DNA of 31,904 bases from a virus: positions 1 through 31,904 of IMG/VR virus record IMGVR_UViG_3300034061_002955, one strand, 5' to 3'. The position numbers and the translations under genes are program-made. A model generated the notes under the pieces. That model was not told the DNA's origin, made no database searches, and saw only the letters and a list, made by a program, of their open reading frames with translations. Every line of letters starts with the position of its first letter. Positions within the stretch are counted from its first letter, which is position 1. Of this stretch, positions 5,600-14,240 are shown piece after piece.

Positions 5600-8212
5600 T
5601 TAGAAATCTAAGTTTATTTGATAGATTGTTGAGTTCTGTCTTGATTTAATTACTGGTGTAGCCAATTTAGCAATACCTACTAAATCTTTATCATCACTAT
5701 ATATACCTACTTCACTAATATAAGGAGTTCCTGTAAATACATTAAATGTTGGATTAACAGATCTATTAAACATAGTTTCATCAATCACACATAATAAATT
5801 AGTTTGATATACTGTAGCACCAATGTCTGTTGATACATTACCGAATAAGAAATCTTCATCCCCTAATTGTAATGTTGAGTTGGTTGTATTATATGTCATA
5901 TAATCAGTTATATTGAACTGAGTTCCGTATGTTAAAGCCGACCAACTTAATCTTATTTTACTACTATTCAAATTAGAACCAACCATAGGATAACCCGCTG
6001 TTTGATTTCTAACAGATGAAGTCATATCATATATTGTCCAACCTGAAGGATTATATGTATCACCACTAATCGTTTTCTTTAACAACACATAAAACTTATC
6101 TGCCGTATATCCTGTCCAATTACTGAAGTTAGATAAGAATCCAAATCCACCGGTAGGGAATGACAAATATATATCAGTAGCAACATTCTTACTTGGGTTT
6201 ATTGTTGAGTAGTTCAAACAAGGTAAAGCTGTTGTAAATCCTGTCGATGATCCTAACATATAACTAACCCATAATTGTTCAGTTGTTGCCGATAAAATAC
6301 CTCTAGTATCTACACCACAAGGATCCACAATACTTTCAGTTAATGTAGGTTTTGGTAATGTCCAATTTCTATTTGATTTATAAGATAAAGCGGCATTCAC
6401 TTCTTTATCTTCCATAATCGCAACTTTCAAGTCAGGGAATACTTTACCGACAGCATATCCATCAATTGTATCTACTAAATCATAATATCTCAATGAGAAA
6501 TCTGTATTTATTGTTTTACCTGTAAATCCTGTTGTATTACCACTTGGTAAATTAAATAAACCTAATGGTGTTGATATGTTAAGAAAATCATTATCTAAGA
6601 AAGTATATGATAAAGTATTATTATCTAATATAATTTTTTTTGTATCATCAACTAATGAAATAACCCCATTAGCTGTTTCACCTGAATTTAATAAATTAAA
6701 ACCAACGTTTAATGATCTCCTTAAATTTGTCCCACCTGGTTTTGTTATGTTTAATAATGTAAACTCATTATCAATTGCTGTTGAACCTGTAAACGTTGTG
6801 ATAATAACTCTATCACCAGGATTAAATGGAACTGAATCTACCATATTAAAAATAGATACATTACCTCTACCATCACCATAGTTTCCTGTTGTTACACCAC
6901 TAAATGAGAAGTTCTTTCTAGCATATAAGTTATATCCAGTTGCATTTGTAATACCACTCCAACTTAAAACAATACTAGTATTTTCACTACCTGTATTATA
7001 TCCCACACCATAAGTTGTTTTATCGAATAAATAACCATCTTTCTTATAGTAAAACTTCTTAGTTGTTAAAGTTTCACCTCTATCAGTATAAGCCGATACA
7101 TAGAATGTATAACCACTCAACATTTTAGCAACACCTACATTCGTATAACCTGTTATTTGTAAATTAGGTGTATCTATTGTCGGTATATTTGTTTCAATTT
7201 CATTTGTAAAATACTTATCTTCTGTATTAGCAGTGAATGTATGTCCAATAACATTACTTCTATGATACATAAGTGTTGGGAAACTAAACTTAGTTTTAGT
7301 CATAAACTCACCATATTCATTACCAACTGAATTGTTTGTGTAATGAAAAATACCCATATTTTCAAGGTTATTTGGGTAGTTATTAAACAAAACTAAAGAA
7401 CCTTTATACGGATCCGTCTTATAAGGTCCATAACCTGTATTATAACCCATAGGGTTTTTATTCCATACAATAGATAAGTTCCAAACAGGAACGTCATATT
7501 GACTTAAAGTGCAAGTCCCTGATAAATTAAGATTACCACTATCCCAATAAGCCGTTGGTGTATTTAAACCATAGTAATCCGTAATAGAATTTCCGCTTGG
7601 ATATACAAATATTTTAACTTGGTTTGTAGGATAACTACTCAATTTAGGTAATAACCTATCTAAACTCATTGTAAAATTAGTTCCCATAGTCCCTGTCACA
7701 CCAGTAACTCTATACCATAAGTAAGGAACTGGAACACCAACAGAAGTTTCACCACTAAAACTAATTAAAATCATATCATTAATAAGAGGGGTATAAGCGT
7801 TTCCTGTTGTTGCGGTTGTTACAGATATAGTTAAAGTGTTTGTAAAATCTGTACTATTAGCATTTAATATTTGTTTGTATAAACTAATTGTATTGTATGT
7901 AGAACCTGTAAAGAAACCTCTAATTTTGGCAGTATTTGTAATAATATTTTTATCCACATATTGATAGTCGATAGCTTTAAAAAAGTTAGCCGGATCCGAT
8001 TCGTTAGGTATTAAAGGATATTTAATATCAGGATTATTATCCTTTGGTTTAAGAATATTAAGACCTGATGGTGTAGGATAGTTATAATTTACTTCACTAT
8101 CACCGACAGCAAAATAAGTGTAATTTAACATACCTTCAGCAAGTTTTAATCTACCTTTATCAGTAAGTTTTATATTTAAAATTGGACTATTATTTTTTAT
8201 TATGTATGACAT
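5600..8212 (-). CDS. Large virion protein, tail-fibre/collar-like ends with FN3-like insert
   Basis: The protein has 870 residues. The N-terminus (ILNIKLTDKGRLKLAEGMLN, then YFAVGDSEVNY) matches the LTxxGxxxLA...xxxGDxE pattern of tail-collar fibre domains (P2 H-like, DUF3751-like). The extreme C-terminus (PYISEVGIYSDDKDLVGIAK, then PVIKSRQ) matches the EiGlYd.dgdLva...p..K half of the same kind of domain. The core lies between, including an FN3-like domain at about 350-440 (SIVLSWSGITNATGYNLYAR). The composition is rich in Gly, Ser, Thr, Asn and Tyr. It probably attaches to the baseplate and displays an extended middle, a candidate for host binding. A TATTTATA element lies 4 nt before the start, so it probably begins its own late transcript. 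Confidence 0.75.
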   Translation of the reverse strand: MSYIIKNNSPILNIKLTDKGRLKLAEGMLNYTYFAVGDSEVNYNYPTPSGLNILKPKDNNPDIKYPLIPNESDPANFFKAIDYQYVDKNIITNTAKIRGFFTGSTYNTISLYKQILNANSTDFTNTLTISVTTATTGNAYTPLINDMILISFSGETSVGVPVPYLWYRVTGVTGTMGTNFTMSLDRLLPKLSSYPTNQVKIFVYPSGNSITDYYGLNTPTAYWDSGNLNLSGTCTLSQYDVPVWNLSIVWNKNPMGYNTGYGPYKTDPYKGSLVLFNNYPNNLENMGIFHYTNNSVGNEYGEFMTKTKFSFPTLMYHRSNVIGHTFTANTEDKYFTNEIETNIPTIDTPNLQITGYTNVGVAKMLSGYTFYVSAYTDRGETLTTKKFYYKKDGYLFDKTTYGVGYNTGSENTSIVLSWSGITNATGYNLYARKNFSFSGVTTGNYGDGRGNVSIFNMVDSVPFNPGDRVIITTFTGSTAIDNEFTLLNITKPGGTNLRRSLNVGFNLLNSGETANGVISLVDDTKKIILDNNTLSYTFLDNDFLNISTPLGLFNLPSGNTTGFTGKTINTDFSLRYYDLVDTIDGYAVGKVFPDLKVAIMEDKEVNAALSYKSNRNWTLPKPTLTESIVDPCGVDTRGILSATTEQLWVSYMLGSSTGFTTALPCLNYSTINPSKNVATDIYLSFPTGGFGFLSNFSNWTGYTADKFYVLLKKTISGDTYNPSGWTIYDMTSSVRNQTAGYPMVGSNLNSSKIRLSWSALTYGTQFNITDYMTYNTTNSTLQLGDEDFLFGNVSTDIGATVYQTNLLCVIDETMFNRSVNPTFNVFTGTPYISEVGIYSDDKDLVGIAKLATPVIKSRQNSTIYQINLDF

Positions 8213-8216
8213 ATTC

Positions 8217-8224
8217 TATAAATA
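8217..8224 (-). promoter_or_regulatory. TATTTATA element, candidate late promoter
   Basis: TATTTATA on the minus strand ends 4 nt (GAAT) before the start codon at 8212. It fills most of the 12-nt gap after the upstream gene's stop codon. No -33 TTG is present. Confidence 0.45.
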
Positions 8225-8875
8225 TTATTGTATTGAAAATAATTTGATATTATTTAATCTAACTTCATCAGTGCTCCTAATAAAGAAATCTAACCATAGG
8301 TTTGTTGATGTTATACCACTCATATTTATATAATGATTATAGGTTCCAGGTGCATTCACTCTAGTTACCCTATCATTATATTTATATATATCCATCATAA
8401 AATCAGCATTATTGGTTACGTTATATTGTAATAAATAAGTTGTAGCTGAAACCGCTTTAATTAATACATTACCTGAAAAAGTAGTTGCGGTTGTTATGGT
8501 TAAACCTGTATAATTAGGTAAAGTTTGTGTTGTATATACTCTAGTTAAGGCAGAATATGTATTATTTGTTGTAGTTATACCACTAAAATTAGTGTAAGTA
8601 TTACCTGAAATATAAACATTATAACTATAGCCGATATTATTCCAAGAAATAATAAAACCCTCAGAACCAGCACCTTTATCAAAAAAAGTAGATTTCCTTT
8701 CAATAAAATTACCTGAATAATCAAAAGAATCTACAACAATATTATTATACCTAGCACCTGTTGAGAATGTTCCGCCTGTAATAATATTAAATGTATTAGG
8801 GTAGTGAATAGGATTTAAAACATACCCATCAACCCTTTTATCTTTTCTCATATCTCCACTTAAATATATATCCAT
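8225..8875 (-). CDS. Virion protein with FN3/Ig-like domain
   Basis: The protein has 216 residues. Residues about 33-110 (GGTFSTGARYNNIVVDSFD, then IISWNNIGYSYNVYISGN) align by eye with segments in the proteins encoded at 11928-13109 and 5600-8212. The pattern is a Tyr-rich strand, a 10-residue charged turn, an SW/VW strand and GYxYNVY. This suggests a shared FN3-like beta-sandwich. The C-terminal 90 residues are beta-rich with NYTGLTITTATTFSG and a jelly-roll-like character. The start overlaps the stop of the baseplate I-like gene (TAATG), implying coupled translation. It is probably a small tail or fibre accessory protein; the exact position in the virion is unknown. Confidence 0.7.
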   Translation of the reverse strand: MDIYLSGDMRKDKRVDGYVLNPIHYPNTFNIITGGTFSTGARYNNIVVDSFDYSGNFIERKSTFFDKGAGSEGFIISWNNIGYSYNVYISGNTYTNFSGITTTNNTYSALTRVYTTQTLPNYTGLTITTATTFSGNVLIKAVSATTYLLQYNVTNNADFMMDIYKYNDRVTRVNAPGTYNHYINMSGITSTNLWLDFFIRSTDEVRLNNIKLFSIQ

Positions 8876-11013
8876 TACAATAAATTATCACTTACATTAT
8901 TAGAAGTAAATACACTACTTTCATCAATACCTCTTTTATAAACATATTTCTGTGTTTGGAACTTAGTATTTGCAATCTTTTCACCCACAAAAGATATTGT
9001 TGTCGCAGGAACAAATTGTTTAATTAAATTACTCCAATAGTCACCAATACTATCTAAATACTTTAATACGTGTATATATCTGAAACCTGTTGTTCCTGTA
9101 GCATTTAAATATTCCTCATATACTTTATATAATGTTGGATATTCTGATATACCTTTTCTATTCCTCACATTTATTAATCTAGAATAAGTTTCATCTAAGA
9201 AATGTTGTAACCCTTGTGGGGTTTGATTTAACCATTGACTAAACCAAGTATTACCTGATAAAGTATTATAATAGTAGTTATATACATCATTCTCAATAGG
9301 TTTACTTAACTTCAAGTTCAAATCAATAAACTTATTATTTAATATTAATCTCTCATCATTTGTTTCGTAGTTAGCATAACTCTCATCCACATATTCAGCC
9401 CTTACAACATCTGTTACACCTGATACAAACCAAACTTTCTTATTGTCTATTTCTTGTGTTAATTCAAATCCGTAATTTAAACCAGGAAAACTTTCAAAGT
9501 ATTGTTGGTAAGTCGGCATCTGATAATAAAAAGTATCACTATTATCTAATATGAATGGATATCCTTCAGTATCAACAGGTATTGTCGTAGTATCAATTAC
9601 TGTTCCTGTTTGCGCTTCAGTTATACTAATAACAGATTCTAATTCATCTATACTAATCTTTCCATCGGCTAAATATACATACTCATTAAACTCATATAAA
9701 CTTTCAGGTGCTCCAATGTATTCCAATATAAACTCGATAGCCTTCCTTGTCCCTTTTGATTTGAATAGGTAAGCTGAGTTTAAGAATAATCTTCTCCAAA
9801 ATTCAATATCTAATTCATACGGAGTTTTATTCTCATTATTCGTTAAAACTTGTGGTGTGTTAGTTCCAAATACATTAACCAATAAATCATCTGAACTATA
9901 AATTGTATCGGCTTTCCAACCAATCGTTTCGGCTAAGTTTTTAATTAAATTATCAGCAGCATTATTTTTCTTATCATAAGTAACTGTGTTAGCAAAAGCT
10001 AATCCATCAATATATTTCTTGATTTCATCAAAACTTCTACCATATACTTGTAACATCTTTTGTATTTTTTGATCTGGAGTATCAAAATCTATAATACTAT
10101 CAGACACATAGAATCTAGCGATTAAATTAGATTTAATTTCATCTATTTCATTACCAATACCAACTAATGTTGTTATATATTGTTCTAAATAATTTACATT
10201 AATGTTTGGGTTATATCCATAAAAATACGTCTCCCAAGTTATTGAAGTTGTATCATCAACTAATGTATCGTCAACATATCTACGATAATTAAACGTAGCT
10301 GTATATAACGGAGTAGAATCTCTATTCAATAAGAATTGTTGTATTTCATCAAATTGTTTAAAAGCATTTTCTCTTTCCAAGTAACTTGGTTTGATAAGAA
10401 TGTTTGCCGTTGATGACGAAAATACATTACCATTTACACTTATAGTTAAATAAGTATCATCAGACGTTAAACTAACCAATGGGGTTTCTTCATTATTATA
10501 ATCTAACACAAACTTATCGTAATATTTAACAAGATTTCTTAAAGTTGTGCCAGAAACACTAGTATTTAATAACCCATCAGTAGTTAAAGTAATATTATAT
10601 GGGTTATATATAAAATCAATTGGTATCTGAAATTGTGTTAGATTTGTTGCCGAATTGTATGTTGAATTGTATAATATTTGATTATAATAAATACCAGCAG
10701 GGAAATCAGTAATAATGCCATTAACTGCAGCTCTTAATCTCTCAGCTAATGAACCATAATTAGCGTAATTTGTTATATCTGAGTAATTAAAGTTTATGAA
10801 TATGTTTAAATTGGTGTTATATCCGTTTGTTTGATAATTATATACCAAAGGATGTCCGGCCATTGGTAACATACCCTGAGCCGTTTGTGTGTTAGTCGTA
10901 ATACTAAAATCAGCAAAACTAAACAAAGGAGTTCCCTTAGTAGAAGCAAATTGTAACCCTACTAAATTATCCCCAAATACACTACTACCATTTCTAAATT
11001 GTTTAACCGCCAT
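8875..11013 (-). CDS. Baseplate protein with P2 I-like domain (gp7-position wedge protein)
   Basis: The protein has 712 residues. At residues 402-437, DIEFWRRLFLNSAYLFKSKG continues into TRKAIEFILEYIGAP. The FWrrl..N..yL.ksKGTr.aI.f.l...G.P pattern is characteristic of the phage tail protein I family, which with J/gp6 builds the wedges of contractile baseplates. A helical segment comes before it (about 270-370, with IKKYIDGLAFANT). The N-terminal 220 residues are beta-rich and the C-terminal 250 residues are mixed, ending in a helical region with RYIHVLKYLDSIGDYWSNLI. It is far longer than P2 I (176 residues) and nearer the scale of T4 gp7. It is joined by TAATG overlaps to the genes on both sides. 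Confidence 0.75.
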   Translation of the reverse strand: MAVKQFRNGSSVFGDNLVGLQFASTKGTPLFSFADFSITTNTQTAQGMLPMAGHPLVYNYQTNGYNTNLNIFINFNYSDITNYANYGSLAERLRAAVNGIITDFPAGIYYNQILYNSTYNSATNLTQFQIPIDFIYNPYNITLTTDGLLNTSVSGTTLRNLVKYYDKFVLDYNNEETPLVSLTSDDTYLTISVNGNVFSSSTANILIKPSYLERENAFKQFDEIQQFLLNRDSTPLYTATFNYRRYVDDTLVDDTTSITWETYFYGYNPNINVNYLEQYITTLVGIGNEIDEIKSNLIARFYVSDSIIDFDTPDQKIQKMLQVYGRSFDEIKKYIDGLAFANTVTYDKKNNAADNLIKNLAETIGWKADTIYSSDDLLVNVFGTNTPQVLTNNENKTPYELDIEFWRRLFLNSAYLFKSKGTRKAIEFILEYIGAPESLYEFNEYVYLADGKISIDELESVISITEAQTGTVIDTTTIPVDTEGYPFILDNSDTFYYQMPTYQQYFESFPGLNYGFELTQEIDNKKVWFVSGVTDVVRAEYVDESYANYETNDERLILNNKFIDLNLKLSKPIENDVYNYYYNTLSGNTWFSQWLNQTPQGLQHFLDETYSRLINVRNRKGISEYPTLYKVYEEYLNATGTTGFRYIHVLKYLDSIGDYWSNLIKQFVPATTISFVGEKIANTKFQTQKYVYKRGIDESSVFTSNNVSDNLL

Positions 11014-11906
11014 TATCCTATAATATTAGTTCTACTATCATTAAAATCTATATTATCTCTTAATCTTCTTATTTCATAGTTAGAATCAGTAAGAGCCACT
11101 TTTTGTTCATATAAATCATATTGTTTATATATATTACCATCAAAGTCATATACAGTATAAACACCATCATCCACATTTTTAACTTGCTCACCATATAACA
11201 TATAAGCCAATGTTTCAACATCATACTCCACTAAATCCAATTCAATATTCACAGGATTAAAGAAAGAATTAGTTAATTTAACCGTTTGATTTGGTTGTCC
11301 AATAAAAGGAATAGCGTTTGGTTTTACACTTGGAGCCGCTGTTGGTGTTAAAGTACAGAATAATAAATTACCAGTATCACTATATCTATATCTAATAGAT
11401 TTTTGACTACTATCTGTTAAGTTTTGACTGATAGGTTCACATAAAAATGAAGATGTGATTACTTTAAAATAGTTTTGTAATAAACTACCATCTGAGTTTA
11501 CATACTCTACTTTATAACCAACTAAACCACCATTAATAAACTTGTTTGTATATTCAGCAGGTGCTTGGGTTACATCAAAAACCAAACCCCTTACATCGGG
11601 TGATGAACTTAATACACCACAATCTAATATTTTAGTTCTAATTTCAGCAGGTCTAATGTATAAATTATATATACCTTTTTGATTAAAATTTGCTGATGGT
11701 AATGTAAGGTTATACATACCACCTAATATCTCATTACTATTACCACCAGTATCACTAGTGTTAAAGATTGGTGTTATTATATCTACCGCAGTTAATTTAG
11801 TAATTGTAGGTGCCCCAATAAAATCCCTTGTTGGGATATATATTGAAAACACTTCCATATCTGAGGGTGATGCGTTTGCTGGTTTTTTAGTTCCGAATGT
11901 ACTCAT
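11013..11906 (-). CDS. Hypothetical structural protein of the baseplate/tail cluster
   Basis: The protein has 297 residues. No named family is recognised. The first 150 residues are beta-rich with turns such as MEVFSIYIPTRDFIGAPTIT. The last 60 residues (DFDGNIYKQYDLYEQKVAL, then YEIRRLRDNIDFNDSR) are more charged and could be helical. It lies directly before the I-like gene with a one-base TAATG overlap, and it begins a coupled set of three genes (this gene, the I-like gene and 8225-8875) preceded by a TATTTATA element. A baseplate wedge accessory role comparable to T4 gp8 or gp53 fits the location, but nothing in the sequence proves it. Confidence 0.65.
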   Translation of the reverse strand: MSTFGTKKPANASPSDMEVFSIYIPTRDFIGAPTITKLTAVDIITPIFNTSDTGGNSNEILGGMYNLTLPSANFNQKGIYNLYIRPAEIRTKILDCGVLSSSPDVRGLVFDVTQAPAEYTNKFINGGLVGYKVEYVNSDGSLLQNYFKVITSSFLCEPISQNLTDSSQKSIRYRYSDTGNLLFCTLTPTAAPSVKPNAIPFIGQPNQTVKLTNSFFNPVNIELDLVEYDVETLAYMLYGEQVKNVDDGVYTVYDFDGNIYKQYDLYEQKVALTDSNYEIRRLRDNIDFNDSRTNIIG

Positions 11907-11910
11907 ATCT

Positions 11911-11918
11911 TATAAATA
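11911..11918 (-). promoter_or_regulatory. TATTTATA element, candidate late promoter
   Basis: TATTTATA on the minus strand ends 4 nt (AGAT) before the start codon at 11906, in the 21-nt gap after the upstream gene. No -33 element is visible. Confidence 0.45.
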
Positions 11919-11927
11919 TATATTTTA

Positions 11928-13109
11928 TTATTTTTCTTGTTCTTTTATTACATTAAAAAAGTTCTTATTATAATCTGTCACATCATCAACAGTATTTACA
12001 TCACAGAACCTCCCAATTGGTTCAAATACATTTGTATTACCTCTAAGTATAAACGCGTAATTATTTATCTCAGGTTCTTCAATAATACCAACCAATATAT
12101 CTCTTTTAGTTATACCTGAAAAACCTAAATCATTACTACCCATACCATTTGGCGTATATTGATAATATGTTGTTACCCCTGTGGTTGCAGAATACTCATA
12201 AAAATATAAATCAGTATTACCTGATTGTTTAATAATATATAATGTAGAGCCATCCGTTAAACCTGATTTACTTATTACTTGTTTACCAGCCGATACTGAA
12301 CCAACGTTTATAGTTTTTCCAGTCCCATAAGTAATAAACTCAAATAAAGTACTCTCAGTTAAACCTTGTGTTGTTGTTCCTGTTACCTGACAAGTATAAT
12401 AATCAACTGTATTAGGTAAAGATGATGTGGGTAATGATGTATATGCACTATTAATAGTATATGATGTATTAAATAAAGTTGTTTTATATATATTTGAGCT
12501 ACTATTACCTGATATATATAAATCGTACCTTATTCCAGGATATGTCCAAACTAAACTAACGTTTCCTGTGGTTGAAGGTCTATAAAAATTTAATATTTGA
12601 TTACGTTTTAAGAAATTATTATTACTATCAAAAGCATCCAAATAAAAATTAAAATATTGACTACTAAACGTAGATCCACCTATATTTGTTGCAGTTAAAT
12701 AATTACCAATATGAACGGTTTGACAAGTTTTCACATACCCACCACTATTAGTCGCTGTTAAACATACAGTATAAGCCGTAGGGACACTTGAATATAGTAT
12801 TGGTGGGTTTGTTGTATTTGCAGTTACCCCATTTTGTATTTCCCAATAGTAAGAATAACTTGGGGCTAAAGATGTGTTTACAATACTTACAGCAGTATCA
12901 CCACTTGGATACGCAACAAAGTTTACATCACTCAATAATTGTTTTATATCCCAAGCAACATTATCATACACACCAATTTCTCTTGTATCCACATCTAACA
13001 TAAATGGTATTTGAATAATACCATTAGTAATATTTAGTGTATTACCTTTTACTGGTAATTGTAAACTACTTAATTGATTCGTCCCTATTTTTATTTCAAT
13101 TTTTTCCAT
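11928..13109 (-). CDS. Virion protein with PKD-like and FN3-like domains
   Basis: The protein has 393 residues. Residues about 75-135 (YSYYWEIQNGVTANTTNPP, then AYTVCLTATNSGGYVKTCQT) have the YxWxxxxG...p...ytV.Ltatn..G pattern of a PKD domain. Residues about 142-225 form an FN3-like module (NVSLVWTYPGIRYDLYISGN) related to those in two downstream virion proteins. The C-terminal part repeats short beta hairpins and contains a KRDILVGIIEEPEINNYAF segment. Such modules are typical of extracellular or host-facing phage parts and may bind carbohydrate or stabilise fibres. It starts by TAATG overlap with the upstream gene and ends the first coupled set (20007 to 11928). Confidence 0.7.
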   Translation of the reverse strand: MEKIEIKIGTNQLSSLQLPVKGNTLNITNGIIQIPFMLDVDTREIGVYDNVAWDIKQLLSDVNFVAYPSGDTAVSIVNTSLAPSYSYYWEIQNGVTANTTNPPILYSSVPTAYTVCLTATNSGGYVKTCQTVHIGNYLTATNIGGSTFSSQYFNFYLDAFDSNNNFLKRNQILNFYRPSTTGNVSLVWTYPGIRYDLYISGNSSSNIYKTTLFNTSYTINSAYTSLPTSSLPNTVDYYTCQVTGTTTQGLTESTLFEFITYGTGKTINVGSVSAGKQVISKSGLTDGSTLYIIKQSGNTDLYFYEYSATTGVTTYYQYTPNGMGSNDLGFSGITKRDILVGIIEEPEINNYAFILRGNTNVFEPIGRFCDVNTVDDVTDYNKNFFNVIKEQEK

Positions 13110-14239
13110 TATCCTGCTGTTGGTGGAGGTAAATTATTAGAAGGTATTCCAGGTACTCTCACATCTGATATAATTTTTTCATACATTGGAATTACTGTAC
13201 CACCTGTTAAATTAAATGGGTTTATATCATATAAATCTGTATTTGGGTTATATAATCTAATACCGTAAGTTTTTGTTGAGGCGGTAATAATTAATTTTAA
13301 ATAGGTGTATTTATCACTATAATTATTTCTTAGAAATATTGTACCGTCTTTATTGGTATCTAATATATCACTAGATGTTCCACCAGATTTACTTACCATA
13401 GATATTAAACTATTACTACTAGAATTATAAAAAAATATTTGAGTATATAATTCCGTAATATTATTATTTTTAGGTAAATAAATATTATTCCCTAATGTTT
13501 TACTAAGTTTATTTAAACTAATTATAGGTATTTTAGTTTGTCCGTATGTGACATCATCAGGTATATTATAAAAATTACCGAAGTTTGGAAATATATTTAA
13601 TACTGATGTGTAATTTATCGCATTATAACCAACAAGATTAAAATTAGTTTGTCCTGTTTCACCGGTAAAAATTAATTTAGAAAAATAAAATTGATCCGGT
13701 GAAGATAACGTAAAAGTAGTATTAATCGTGGTGTTTGTAATTTTTTTCCTACTGTTAATACTATTCGTATTATAATAATCGAAAATAAATTGACTATTTT
13801 TTAATGTTTGTAAATTAATCGGTGCAACATCAACCTCCCTAATTAATTGATTATTAATTACCCATTGATTTGTGTTTGGTATATTATCACCTATAATCTG
13901 ATTTTCAGTTGGTGTTAAACTTCTACTAGTTCTTAAAGTGTTTGCAAAAGAATTGATAAAATAATTACCTTTAGTAAAAATAGTTTGTTTATTGTATGGA
14001 TAATATGGGTTTGAACCATCACCATTAATATCATCACCACAACAAAAAAAATAGAATTGGTAATTTATCGTATCCCCTTCATATTGATAAGTATCAACTT
14101 CAAAATCAATTATAGGGTTAATTCCATCACCCCCTTCGTTTTGAACCCATTCAGATATTAAATCTTCTTTATCGTCCGTAAAATTAACTACAAATGGGAT
14201 GCTTATTGTTTTATTAAATTCATTAGCTCTAATTTCCAT
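13109..14239 (-). CDS. Hypothetical virion protein
   Basis: The protein has 376 residues, rich in Asn, Ile, Thr, Tyr and Ser. The N-terminus (MEIRANEFNKTISIPFVVNF) resembles an opening beta hairpin, and FFCCGDDINGDGSNPYYPY (residues 63-81) contains an acidic, Gly-rich turn that could bind a metal. The C-terminus ends in a Pro-rich tail (NNLPPPTAG). No enzyme motif or known domain is recognised. It is joined to its neighbours by TAATATG upstream and TAATG downstream, so it is made in step with the two giant proteins before it. A tail or fibre part is the simplest reading. Confidence 0.65.
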   Translation of the reverse strand: MEIRANEFNKTISIPFVVNFTDDKEDLISEWVQNEGGDGINPIIDFEVDTYQYEGDTINYQFYFFCCGDDINGDGSNPYYPYNKQTIFTKGNYFINSFANTLRTSRSLTPTENQIIGDNIPNTNQWVINNQLIREVDVAPINLQTLKNSQFIFDYYNTNSINSRKKITNTTINTTFTLSSPDQFYFSKLIFTGETGQTNFNLVGYNAINYTSVLNIFPNFGNFYNIPDDVTYGQTKIPIISLNKLSKTLGNNIYLPKNNNITELYTQIFFYNSSSNSLISMVSKSGGTSSDILDTNKDGTIFLRNNYSDKYTYLKLIITASTKTYGIRLYNPNTDLYDINPFNLTGGTVIPMYEKIISDVRVPGIPSNNLPPPTAG

Positions 14240-14240
14240 A

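Noticed and set aside
6576-6881. 101-codon rightward open frame inside the 870-residue virion gene
   Set aside because: It lies wholly opposite a strongly supported leftward gene, has no initiation context, and its composition is that of an antisense reading of Thr/Asn-rich codons.
5600-14239. Repeated short DNA strings (for example ttacctgtaa/cctgttgt types) across the virion genes, as possible CRISPR or tandem repeats
   Set aside because: They are irregularly spaced and correspond to recurring Gly-Thr/Ser-Gly codons in low-complexity protein loops.
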